Shown in pieces: positions 1 to 6,203 of a DNA stretch of 6,376 nucleotides. Source of the DNA: JAMCXS01 sp964459065. GTDB taxonomy: Bacteria > Acidobacteriota > Terriglobia > UBA7540. The stretch spans positions 1 to 6,376 of the forward strand of contig CAYWMN010000222.1 in the NCBI GenBank assembly GCA_964459065.1, read 5' to 3'. The notes beneath the pieces were generated by a model, which worked only from the letters and a program-made list of their open reading frames with translations, did not search any database and had not been told where the DNA came from. The position numbers and the translations under genes are program-made. Every line of letters starts with the position of its first letter. Position 1 is the stretch's first letter.

Positions 1-1094
1 TTCAGATGCACGGCGTGCCCGATGTTGCGCACCCCTGGGTTACAACACCCGCCGAGAATTTCCGGAAATACATGATGTATCTCAAGGAAAGCGGGTTTCG
101 TACTTTGGCTCTGCGGGATGTCAAACCCTATGTTGACCTGAAAACTCCGCCGGACGATCCGATGCTGAAACAGCGGCACCCGAAGCCGAAGAGAGGAAAA
201 CGCCTGGAATTGCCCGTGGAAATGGTCGCGACCAGGGCGGATTTGAAATATTGGCTTGAGAACATGTTGCGCTACCACCGGTTTAGTTTGGCCGAGGCCG
301 CAAAAGTGTGCGGTTTTACACAGGAGCAGGTTCGCGCCAAAGCGGAGGAGTTCGGCCTGTATCCTCCTGCGCCCGTGACTGTTGAGCCGGGAAAAATTCG
401 CGTTTTGCCTTATCCTGGCGGACGGTCGCCCCGGATCGGTTTTCAGGAAGGCGAAATTGATCCGATGCGGGGAACCAAGGCCAGCGTATTTTTTCCCTGG
501 AACCCTTCGGGTTATGTTGTGGTCGATCTTCCTGAAGCGATCTTCTGTAATCTGGGTCTGATTTTTCTCGCGCACTATGACATCCCCACGATCTGGAACG
601 ATCAGAACATTGTCATGGAGAATATCGATTGGACGCGCGGCCCAAATGACAACCTGATTTATCGGCGCAAGCTACCGAACGGAATTGAATTCGGCGCCTC
701 GATCCATCCCGAGCGGGACCACGTCCAGATGGAGGTTTGGCTCCGAAACGGATCGGGAAAGGCGCTGAGCGCCTTTCATTCGCAGACGGGGATCCGGAAT
801 CAGGTTTGCGTAATGCTGAAGGGCGCTCCGCAGTTTAATCGTCAGACGAACGACAACAAAGTGTTTCAGCCACCCTTTGCGGCCGTGCATTCGGTTGACG
901 GTAATCGCTGGATCCTTACTGCCTGGGAGCGTGCCGGCCGCGTCTGGGGCAAGGCACTTGTTCCTTGCATGCATTCGGATCCTGACCTGCCGGATTGTCC
1001 CGTTGGGAAAACGGTTCGGGTCCGTGGCCGCCTGTGGTTTTACGAGGGGAAGGATATTGAGGGAGAGTTGAAGCGGAGCCAACTCCTAATTTGA
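1..1094 (+). CDS. Polysaccharide deacetylase-like protein, 3' part (5' end outside window)
   Basis: The reading frame is open to the left edge (CAG at 3-5 precedes the ATG at 6), so that ATG is probably internal. Residues are counted from it (362 aa visible). Residues 1-44 fit the end of a NodB/CE4 polysaccharide deacetylase barrel: the His of M-H-G-V-P-D sits where motif 5 (LLxH) is expected, followed by the usual helix and strand (YLKESGFRTLALRDV). The metal-binding Asp and His motifs would lie upstream and cannot be checked. Residues 79-118 form a helical segment with a helix-turn-helix look (LAEAAKVCGFTQEQVRAKAE). Residues about 130-362 are beta-rich, with TNDNKVF and PCMHSDPDLPDC stretches that I recall from deacetylase-like proteins of Planctomycetota and similar bacteria. 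The likely role is hydrolysis of acyl groups on a glycan, inferred from family only. It stops with TGA, 102 bases before the next gene on the same strand. Confidence 0.8.
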   Translation, partial: QMHGVPDVAHPWVTTPAENFRKYMMYLKESGFRTLALRDVKPYVDLKTPPDDPMLKQRHPKPKRGKRLELPVEMVATRADLKYWLENMLRYHRFSLAEAAKVCGFTQEQVRAKAEEFGLYPPAPVTVEPGKIRVLPYPGGRSPRIGFQEGEIDPMRGTKASVFFPWNPSGYVVVDLPEAIFCNLGLIFLAHYDIPTIWNDQNIVMENIDWTRGPNDNLIYRRKLPNGIEFGASIHPERDHVQMEVWLRNGSGKALSAFHSQTGIRNQVCVMLKGAPQFNRQTNDNKVFQPPFAAVHSVDGNRWILTAWERAGRVWGKALVPCMHSDPDLPDCPVGKTVRVRGRLWFYEGKDIEGELKRSQLLI

Positions 1095-1185
1095 CTGTTG
1101 GGATTGCGGTTCCTGGGCTTAGATCAAGTGGAGGTCTGCGGAAGGTGCATCTCCCGGCCATCTTGCCCAATAACGCAGAAACACC

Positions 1186-1190
1186 GGGGA
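1186..1190 (+). promoter_or_regulatory. Ribosome binding site choosing the ATG at 1197
   Basis: GGGGA lies six bases upstream of the ATG at 1197. The site is weak, but it supports this start over the in-frame TTG at 1098. The extra 33 residues from the TTG look like translated spacer, and only the ATG puts a signal peptide at the N-terminus. Confidence 0.5.
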
Positions 1191-1196
1191 AATTCA

Positions 1197-3296
1197 ATGC
1201 AAAGCGGAAAATTCTTTTTGCTTTTGTGCGTGGCCCTTTTTGTAATGGGACCCGGCTCGGAAGGTTTTGCCGTCCAACACTCACGAGGTACAACCCAGGG
1301 AGCGGCCCTGGTGTTTTATGTCTCGAAACAGGGCAATGACTCATGGTCCGGCAGACTTGCCGAGCCTAACAAGGATGGGACCGACGGTCCCTTCAGGACG
1401 CTGGATCGAGCGCGAGATGCGGTTCGAGCCCTCCATCTGAAAAGAAATGCCAGCGGGCCGGTGCGGGTCTACGTCCGCGGCGGGGTTTATGAATTGGCCC
1501 GCCCTCTGGTCTTTACTCCGGAAGATTCCGGCACAGCGGAGTCACCCATAACCTACGCCGCCTATCATCACGAGAAGGTTGTCCTCAGCGGCGGGCGGGT
1601 GATCAAAGGCTGGAAACCTGCGCCTGGCGCGGGTGGCCCAGCCGCGCGCGGACACCTTTGGCAAGTGGAACTGCCGGCGGTCCGCGAGGGAGCATGGTAT
1701 TTTCGTGAGCTGTTTGTGAACGGAGTTCGCAGGCAGCGTGCCCGCTCACCGAATTCCGGCTTCTACCATGTTGTTGGCAAAATCGCTCTGGGCACGCCCT
1801 CGCACTTTACTTATCACGCTGGAGACATTCAGGCTGAATGGGCGAAAGAGCCCGGTGTGGAAGTTATCGGGTTGGCGCATTGGGGGGAGTACCGGTTGCA
1901 TATCGCCCGCGTGGATGCTGCTTCGCACACGGTGACTCTGTCGGGCGCCTGCCAAAGCTACGCGACCTCGAAGAATCCTCGATTCTGGGTTGAAAACACG
2001 TTCGACGCGCTCGATGAGCCAGGTGAATGGTATCTGAACCGGCGTTCGGGAGTCCTTTACTATTGGCCGAAGCCGGGGGAGAACTTGAAACGCTCAGAAG
2101 TCGTGGCGCCACGGCTTAATTCCCTCATCCGTTTTCAGGGTGATGCTGCCGCCCGAAGGACTGTTCACGACATTACCCTGCGGGGTTTCACTGCCGCGTA
2201 TACGGATTGGTCCCTAACCAGGAAAGGGTATGTTGATCTGCAAGCTTCTTATGACATTCCTGCGGCGGTTGAGGCGGTGGGGGCAGATCGTTGTGCTCTT
2301 GAGATGTGCCGTCTTATCCACCTTGGGCAGTATGCCGTAGAGTTCCACCGAGGGTCGAAAGATAACCGCGTGATCGGGTGCGACATGAGCGACCTGGGCG
2401 GCGGAGGCGTCAAGCTGGGCGACCCCAAGATCCCTTCTTCAAAAGAAGAGGCCACTGCGGGAAATCTCATTCGGGATAATCACATCCACGATATCGGAAA
2501 CGTTTATGCTCCGGGGGTGGGTGTCTGGATCGGGCAGTCGAGCAACAACACCGTTTCCCACAATGAAATAAACGATACCTTTTACTCAGGTATTTCCGCG
2601 GGCTGGACATGGGGTTACGGGCCGAGTGCGGCACACGGCAACGTGATCGAGTTCAACAAAATATACAACATCGGCCGGGGCCTGCTGAGTGATATGGGTT
2701 GTATTTATACGCTGGGTATCCAGCCTGGGACGGTTGAGCGGAATAATATTTGTCACGATATTACCCGGTACCGGAAAGGCTATGGCGGATGGGGGATTTA
2801 CACCGATGAAGGATCAAGCGACATCCTCATTAAGAACAATCTCGTCTATCGCACTGAGGACGGCGGATTCCTGCAACACTACGGAGCCCATAACACCGTC
2901 GTCAATAATATCTTTGCCTTCGGGAATCCGGGCCGGTCTCAAATATTCCGGTCAATTAATGAGGACCATCTTAGTTTCACCTTTGAATGGAACATTGTTT
3001 ATTGGCGGAATGGGACCAACGGGAAGTTGCTTGGGGGACATTGGAGCGACAATCATTACAAATTTGACCGCAATCTGTACTTTCGTCTAGGAGGCGGCCC
3101 TCTGCATTTTGCGAAGTGGACCTTGAAGCAATGGCAGTCTCGGGATCAAGATCTGCATTCACTGATTGCCGATCCCCGGTTTCGCGACGCGGCGCGCGAT
3201 GACTTTACACTCCTTCCGAGTTCTCCAGCGTTCAAGCTGGGGTTTAAGCCGTTTCGGCTGGACACGGTTGGCCTCTTGGCCAAGGATGGAAAGTAA
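1197..3296 (+). CDS. Secreted right-handed parallel beta-helix protein, GH141-like
   Basis: This is a 699-residue protein with a signal peptide (residues 1-25: Lys5, hydrophobic core FFLLLCVALFVM, likely cleavage after GFA). The mature N-terminus carries FYVSKQGNDSWSG and PFRTLDRARDAVRAL, followed by VYVRGGVYEL and an FTPEDSGT stretch, the usual opening of secreted beta-helix carbohydrate enzymes. FRELFVNGVRRQRARSPN and GEWYLNRRSGVLYYWPKPGE follow. Residues about 325-620 hold Asn-rich beta-helix coils (NNTVSHNEI, ILIKNNLVYR, NTVVNNIFAFG), and the C-terminus has ADPRFRDAARDDFTLLPSSPAFKLGF. The overall pattern matches GH141 as I remember it (BT1002-like alpha-L-fucosidase, also xylanase). Asp499 (in DMGCIYT) and Asp537 (in YTDEGSS), 38 residues apart, are candidate catalytic acids. 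The likely role is extracytoplasmic cleavage of a plant or microbial glycan. The family call is from memory; the beta-helix fold is safer than the exact activity. Confidence 0.85.
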   Translation: MQSGKFFLLLCVALFVMGPGSEGFAVQHSRGTTQGAALVFYVSKQGNDSWSGRLAEPNKDGTDGPFRTLDRARDAVRALHLKRNASGPVRVYVRGGVYELARPLVFTPEDSGTAESPITYAAYHHEKVVLSGGRVIKGWKPAPGAGGPAARGHLWQVELPAVREGAWYFRELFVNGVRRQRARSPNSGFYHVVGKIALGTPSHFTYHAGDIQAEWAKEPGVEVIGLAHWGEYRLHIARVDAASHTVTLSGACQSYATSKNPRFWVENTFDALDEPGEWYLNRRSGVLYYWPKPGENLKRSEVVAPRLNSLIRFQGDAAARRTVHDITLRGFTAAYTDWSLTRKGYVDLQASYDIPAAVEAVGADRCALEMCRLIHLGQYAVEFHRGSKDNRVIGCDMSDLGGGGVKLGDPKIPSSKEEATAGNLIRDNHIHDIGNVYAPGVGVWIGQSSNNTVSHNEINDTFYSGISAGWTWGYGPSAAHGNVIEFNKIYNIGRGLLSDMGCIYTLGIQPGTVERNNICHDITRYRKGYGGWGIYTDEGSSDILIKNNLVYRTEDGGFLQHYGAHNTVVNNIFAFGNPGRSQIFRSINEDHLSFTFEWNIVYWRNGTNGKLLGGHWSDNHYKFDRNLYFRLGGGPLHFAKWTLKQWQSRDQDLHSLIADPRFRDAARDDFTLLPSSPAFKLGFKPFRLDTVGLLAKDGK

Positions 3297-3332
3297 TTGA
3301 TGAGCGGGGACGGTGAGCCTTGTGAAGAAGGG

Positions 3333-3348
3333 TTTGGGTTTTCCCAAA
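3333..3348 (+). other. Small perfect hairpin between genes 2 and 3
   Basis: TTTGGG (3333-3338), loop TTTT (3339-3342) and CCCAAA (3343-3348) can form a 6-bp stem in the spacer between the beta-helix gene and the TIM-barrel gene. No T-run follows, so it is a poor rho-independent terminator. It may be an mRNA processing or stability element, or chance. Confidence 0.3.
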
Positions 3349-3389
3349 GGGAGAGCCTGCGGCGGCGGGATTCAGTAGCGCAAAATTAC

Positions 3390-3396
3390 GGGAGGG
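3390..3396 (+). promoter_or_regulatory. Ribosome binding site for the TIM-barrel gene
   Basis: GGGAGGG ends four bases before the ATG at 3401 and is a good Shine-Dalgarno match. It supports this start, which also places a signal peptide at the N-terminus, over the later in-frame ATGs at codons 10 and 16. Confidence 0.7.
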
Positions 3397-3400
3397 TGGC

Positions 3401-4751
3401 ATGAAGCACATTTTTCTGCTTGTGGCAATGGGACTAGGACTGACGATGTCGTTTGGAGCGGGAGCAACCCATCACGGAATGGTGAGAGGGCTCATTGTGA
3501 AAAACGGCCACGTGGTCTTTCCCATTGGGATTTATGAGATGCCTAAGACCAATGCGGAACTCCGAGTTATGGCGAAGGCCGGGATTAACCTTATCGATTG
3601 CCGCAACAACCAGGCTTTAAATCGAGCGAAGGCTGCCGGGATGATGGGTTGGGTTCCGTTGCCGCTGCAGTCGACTGACCAGGCAAGAATCCGGCAAATG
3701 ATTAATGCCGATAAGGACAATCCGGCGCTGGCCGCCTGGGAAGGCCCCGATGAGATTGTCTGGTCATTTACAGCTGGGAGTGTTCTTTACAAAAAGGGGA
3801 TCTATAAACATCCCGACGANNNNNNNNNNAGGGCCAGAAGAGCCAGCGGAAGGCCCCCAGCTCGACGAGTGGTGGCAGCAAACTCCCGAGGCTCTCCATT
3901 ACGCGCGCGGGCAGGCTCGCAAGCTGATTCCCCAAATGAACAAGAATATCCGTATGCTGCGAAGTCTGGATCATGACGAGCATCCTGTCTGGATGAATGA
4001 AGCGGCCCGAAGCGACATGAAGTTTATTCGTGAATATATCAATTCCGTTGACCTCATCGGCTGTGACATCTATCCCATCCATCCGGCCAAAAAGACAACC
4101 TATCCTCCCAGCTCAATCGCAGATTTTACCAACCGCTACTCGAGTATTGGAGAGGGCCGACCGGTTTGGATGGTGCTGCAGGGGTTTGCCTGGGGCAACC
4201 TGCCGGGCGATACGGAAAAAGTTGTCTACCCGTCGTTTTCGCAAACACGGGTGATGGCCTATGCTGCCATTGTCAACGGAGCCAAGGGGATTTTGTATTG
4301 GGGGACCCACTATCTTCCCTCGACCGCAGTAGCCGCTGAGTTTCGTGATTCTATCTATGCCATGACGAGCGAACTTGCAAAATTACAGCCCTTCCTCACG
4401 GCTCCTGAGCAAACGGGCGTAACCGTTAAGCTGACCGAATCCACCGGGCGCTCAAAGGTTGGAGCGAGAGGCGTGCGATGGATAGCGCGCCGTTCCGGTT
4501 CAGACTGGGTGGTTGTTCTGGTAAACGAGGACAAGCATCCCCACATGGGAGTGGAAGTCGAAGGGTTGGAGGCTCTCAATGGCCGGCGTCTGAAACAGCT
4601 TTATGGGGACGAAACCGACACGGTAAGTCAAGGCGAATTTGTGACGCGTCTAATGCCGGAGCAAGTGAAAGTGTTTTCGACAAGTCAAAAGTGGGTGAGT
4701 AGCTGGAGGAAGGGAAGAGACTTTACCGACGGGCATAAGGGAAATATGTAA
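3401..4751 (+). CDS. Secreted TIM-barrel glycoside-hydrolase-like protein, split by an assembly gap
   Basis: The left part (139 complete codons, 3401-3817, plus two bases of the next) and the right part (from 3831; 306 residues; TAA 4749-4751) are in different frames only because the N run has an arbitrary length. The N-terminus is a signal peptide (FLLVAMGLGLTM core, likely cleavage after AGA at residue 22). A (beta/alpha)8 barrel is readable: VFPIGIYEMP, INLIDCRN, MGWVPLP, strand 4 ALAAWEGPDE with Glu118 as candidate acid/base, then after the gap HPVWMNEA, VDLIGCDIYPI, RPVWMVLQGFAW and AKGILYWG. A C-terminal beta domain follows (WVVVLVNEDKHPHMGVEV). The strand-7 position where clan GH-A enzymes carry the nucleophile Glu reads Gln here (CAG 4179-4181). 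I do not recognise a numbered GH family. It is probably cotranscribed with the two genes upstream (104-base spacer) and acts outside the cytoplasm on glycans. Intact length exceeds 445 aa. Confidence 0.75.
3820..3829. other. Assembly gap (run of 10 N)
   Basis: Ten consecutive N replace an unknown length of sequence inside the TIM-barrel gene. The left coding frame leaves two bases (GA) before the gap and the right frame needs one base (A3830) after it. The true missing length must therefore be a multiple of three if the gene is intact, and ten is only a placeholder. The missing piece falls between barrel strands 4 and 5. Confidence 0.97.
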
Positions 4752-4831
4752 GGCTCGGCGATGAGCACCTGGGAGTTCTCGTCTGTCACGGCGGGATTAA
4801 AAGCTCAAGACTCGATGTGTGCTTGCAAGTC

Positions 4832-4867
4832 CCAGCGCAAAGGGCCTGCTCCGGCAGGCCCCGCTGG
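4832..4867. terminator. Strong bulged hairpin between convergent genes, likely bidirectional terminator
   Basis: The inner stem GGGCCTGC (4842-4849) pairs perfectly with GCAGGCCC (4854-4861) around the loop TCCG, a UNCG-type tetraloop. The outer stem CCAGCG (4832-4837) pairs with CGCTGG (4862-4867), with CAAA bulged on one side. It sits between the TIM-barrel stop (4751) and the lyase stop (4940), as expected for a terminator serving both strands. There is no clean T-tract on either strand, so termination may be weak or factor-assisted; a dispersed REP-like repeat is the alternative. The rest of 4752-4939 shows no credible gene. Confidence 0.6.
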
Positions 4868-4939
4868 CAATGCTTATTCGATATCCTCTCAACTGACCGC
4901 CTTGGGTCGCGGCTGGGGTCCTTGCTTGGCGAGCGTTGA

Positions 4940-5872
4940 TTACTTGAACGTCAAGTTGCTGCAAGCCGCATCGGCCTTGGCAATCCATTCCTTGAACCAG
5001 GACTGAAATTCTTCTGCCTTCGTTTGGAGGCGTTGCCCCAGCGGCCAACTGAGGCTGCCGGCTTCGATGCCCCGGGCCTCGAGCGCCAGTTTGATCGCCC
5101 AGGGAGGCGGGAAGTCGCCGAGATGGGCGATGAGCTCGTTGAGCATGTTTTGTAGTTCTCCGGCTGCATCCTTGTTCCCTGACCGGAAAGCCGCATAGAT
5201 CGCCAGAACCAAATCAGGGCAAGCGGCAGAGAGCCCGGAGATGGTGCCGTCAGCGCCGCTCGAAAGCGCATCGACTACAAGGCCGTCGCTCCCGATGAAG
5301 AAGAGCATCGGCTTTTCCTGCTTTGCCTTGCGCAGGACGGGAAGGTTTTCCGGCACGCCGGAGCTGTCTTTGAGGCCGATCACGTTGGGGACGGAATCAA
5401 CTAACCGTAAAACATCGTCCAAAGACAGGCCGCTGGTAAATTGCGGAATGTTGTAAAAAATCACCGGCAGCGGCAGATCGGCGGCAACTTCCCTGATGAA
5501 GTCCAGCATGTCGCTGGAACGGTGTTTGAAGAAGGAAGGAGGCGAAAGCAACACCGCGATGGCTCCGCAATCGGCCGCGGCGCGCGCCAGCCGCCGGACC
5601 TGCCCCATATGCTCGGCGCCAACGCCGCACACCAGTTTGGCCCGGCCATTGATGTAGCGGCTGACGCTTTGGAAAAGGGAGAGGCGGTGTTCGACGCCAC
5701 AGGTGGCGTATTCGCCGGTTACGCCCCCGATGCAAACGCCCGGCATCTTCTTGCCCAGGTGAAAATCGAGGATGCTTTGTAACTTATTGAAATCAGGAGT
5801 GCCATCCATCTGGTAAGGGGTTGGCAATGCTGCAAAAACGCCCGTCAGCGCGGGTGGAATGTGTTTGTTCAT
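4940..5872 (-). CDS. Dihydrodipicolinate synthase/N-acetylneuraminate lyase family protein (keto-acid lyase, substrate unknown)
   Basis: This is a complete 310-residue cytoplasmic class I aldolase-type TIM barrel of normal family length with no signal peptide. N-terminal GVFAALPTPY is the family opening. GGVTGEY (49-55) is the carboxylate-binding loop, Tyr140 in FYNIP is the catalytic tyrosine, and Lys168 in GLKDSSG is the Schiff-base lysine. GSD (194-196) also matches. DapA's substrate-binding Arg just after YNVP is Phe145 here. The loop normally bearing Tyr107 reads PPSFFK, and the first Thr of the TTGE motif is Val51. These changes argue against true DapA and for a 2-keto-3-deoxy sugar acid aldolase or dehydratase, or a sialic-acid-type lyase. 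No Shine-Dalgarno is visible before the ATG (upstream bases AAAATAAACCT), but the N-terminal motif fixes the start. It is divergent from the TonB receptor gene and has its own good promoter. Confidence 0.9.
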   Translation of the reverse strand: MNKHIPPALTGVFAALPTPYQMDGTPDFNKLQSILDFHLGKKMPGVCIGGVTGEYATCGVEHRLSLFQSVSRYINGRAKLVCGVGAEHMGQVRRLARAAADCGAIAVLLSPPSFFKHRSSDMLDFIREVAADLPLPVIFYNIPQFTSGLSLDDVLRLVDSVPNVIGLKDSSGVPENLPVLRKAKQEKPMLFFIGSDGLVVDALSSGADGTISGLSAACPDLVLAIYAAFRSGNKDAAGELQNMLNELIAHLGDFPPPWAIKLALEARGIEAGSLSWPLGQRLQTKAEEFQSWFKEWIAKADAACSNLTFK

Positions 5873-5911
5873 AGGTTTATTTTGTTCGCGGAAGCCTCAG
5901 ATTTGTTGAAC

Positions 5912-5926
5912 GATCATTCCGTGATC
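5912..5926. promoter_or_regulatory. Palindrome at the predicted start site of the lyase promoter
   Basis: GATCA (5912-5916), spacer TTCCG, TGATC (5922-5926) is a perfect 5-bp inverted repeat. The predicted transcription start of the - strand promoter (about 5924) falls inside it, so a bound repressor would block initiation. Arms this short may arise by chance. Confidence 0.35.
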
Positions 5927-5930
5927 CTCT

Positions 5931-5958
5931 ATTATACGCGTCTGTGCGAAATTGTCAT
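5931..5958 (-). promoter_or_regulatory. Sigma70-type promoter for the lyase gene
   Basis: Read on the - strand, ATGACA (5958-5953) and a perfect TATAAT (5936-5931) are separated by 16 bases. The predicted start is near 5924, giving a leader of about 52 nt before the ATG at 5872. The -35 differs from TTGACA at one base. Confidence 0.7.
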
Positions 5959-5973
5959 TTCGGAGGGGGCATC

Positions 5974-5990
5974 TTTTTTTTGAATTTATA
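5974..5990 (+). promoter_or_regulatory. T-rich tract upstream of the receptor promoter, UP-element-like
   Basis: Eight consecutive T (5974-5981) followed by GAATTTATA lie immediately upstream of the + strand -35 box. A UP element that contacts the RNA polymerase alpha subunit would sit here. No stem precedes the T-run, so it is not a terminator. Confidence 0.4.
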
Positions 5991-6022
5991 GTTGACATAA
6001 ATTTTGGCATCGACTATAAATT
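5983..6022. promoter_or_regulatory. 40-bp inverted repeat covering the receptor promoter, candidate operator
   Basis: The left arm AATTTATAGTTGA (5983-5995) and right arm TCGACTATAAATT (6010-6022) are reverse complements at 12 of 13 positions, with the outer ten perfect, separated by 14 bases. The left arm runs into the -35 box and the right arm contains the -10 box. A third ATAAATT copy (5997-6003) makes a nested palindrome with the left arm (AATTTAT, 7-base spacer). This layout suits a dimeric or tetrameric repressor. I cannot assign a regulator family, and no regulator gene is in the window. Confidence 0.55.
5992..6020 (+). promoter_or_regulatory. Near-consensus sigma70-type promoter for the TonB receptor gene
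   Basis: A perfect TTGACA (5992-5997) and TATAAA (6015-6020; one base off TATAAT) are separated by the ideal 17 bases. The predicted start is near 6027, giving a leader of about 234 nt. A promoter this strong, overlapped by an inverted repeat, suggests a repressed, inducible gene. Confidence 0.75.
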
Positions 6023-6024
6023 GC

Positions 6025-6045
6025 AGAGTGTAACACTGTAACTCT
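6025..6045 (+). repeat. Nested short repeats at the predicted receptor transcription start
   Basis: AGAGT (6025-6029) and ACTCT (6041-6045) are inverted. Inside, AGTGT-A-ACACT (6027-6037) is a second palindrome, and TGTAAC occurs twice (6029-6034 and 6037-6042) eight bases apart. The cluster overlaps the expected +1, so it could be an operator or a 5'-end hairpin of the mRNA. Confidence 0.35.
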
Positions 6046-6079
6046 TGAAAATATAAGTTCTTCTTAGTCGGGTCGGGTA

Positions 6080-6119
6080 AGCGGATTGTCCCTGGGTTTT
6101 AACCTACATGGGGTCCGCT
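6080..6119 (+). ncRNA. Candidate structured element in the receptor leader RNA
   Basis: AGCGGA (6080-6085) pairs with TCCGCT (6114-6119). Within it TCCC (6089-6092) can pair with GGGG (6110-6113), ending in U-G, and GGGT (6094-6097) with ACCT (6102-6105) around loop TTTA. The result is a long interrupted stem in the 5' leader. It matches no riboswitch consensus I know; in particular I see no cobalamin box. It may be a regulatory leader element. Confidence 0.4.
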
Positions 6120-6147
6120 AAAGGGAAAGTCATAGAGGTTGTTCGTT

Positions 6148-6163
6148 CCATCCTCCTCGATGG
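6148..6163 (+). promoter_or_regulatory. Hairpin presenting an anti-Shine-Dalgarno loop
   Basis: CCATC (6148-6152) and GATGG (6159-6163) form a 5-bp stem whose loop is CTCCTC. CCTCCT (6152-6157) is the exact complement of AGGAGG at 6249-6254, the ribosome binding site of the receptor gene. A loop-to-site interaction could hide the binding site and make translation switchable. Confidence 0.4.
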
Positions 6164-6203
6164 CTGATTCGCTTCTAATCTCCACATGAAGCTGACTTAA
6201 GTT

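Noticed and set aside
1098..1196. TTG-initiated N-terminal extension of the beta-helix gene
   Set aside because: The 33 extra residues precede and would bury the signal peptide, no ribosome binding site fits, and the ATG at 1197 has both a signal peptide and a weak Shine-Dalgarno.
916..1344. Open frame of 142 codons on the - strand
   Set aside because: It spans the end of the deacetylase gene and the start of the beta-helix gene antisense, has no recognisable domain, and is best explained as a shadow of the + strand coding sequence.
4761..5006. Open frame of 81 codons on the + strand downstream of the TIM-barrel gene
   Set aside because: It runs through the strong intergenic hairpin into the 3' end of the lyase gene antisense, with no recognisable domain.
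5441..5782. Open frame of 113 codons on the + strand
   Set aside because: It lies entirely antisense to the conserved lyase gene and shows no family motifs.
5974..5981. Run of eight T as a rho-independent terminator
   Set aside because: No GC-rich stem precedes it on the + strand. Its position just upstream of a -35 box fits a UP element better.
6108..6155. Fifteen-codon open frame on the - strand preceded by AGGAGG
   Set aside because: The AGGAGG directly abuts the ATG with no spacing, so it is not a usable start. The complement is better explained as the anti-Shine-Dalgarno loop.
6160..6189. Nine-codon leader peptide (MADSLLIST) before the receptor
   Set aside because: It has no ribosome binding site (pyrimidine-rich upstream), and no codon run suggests attenuation.
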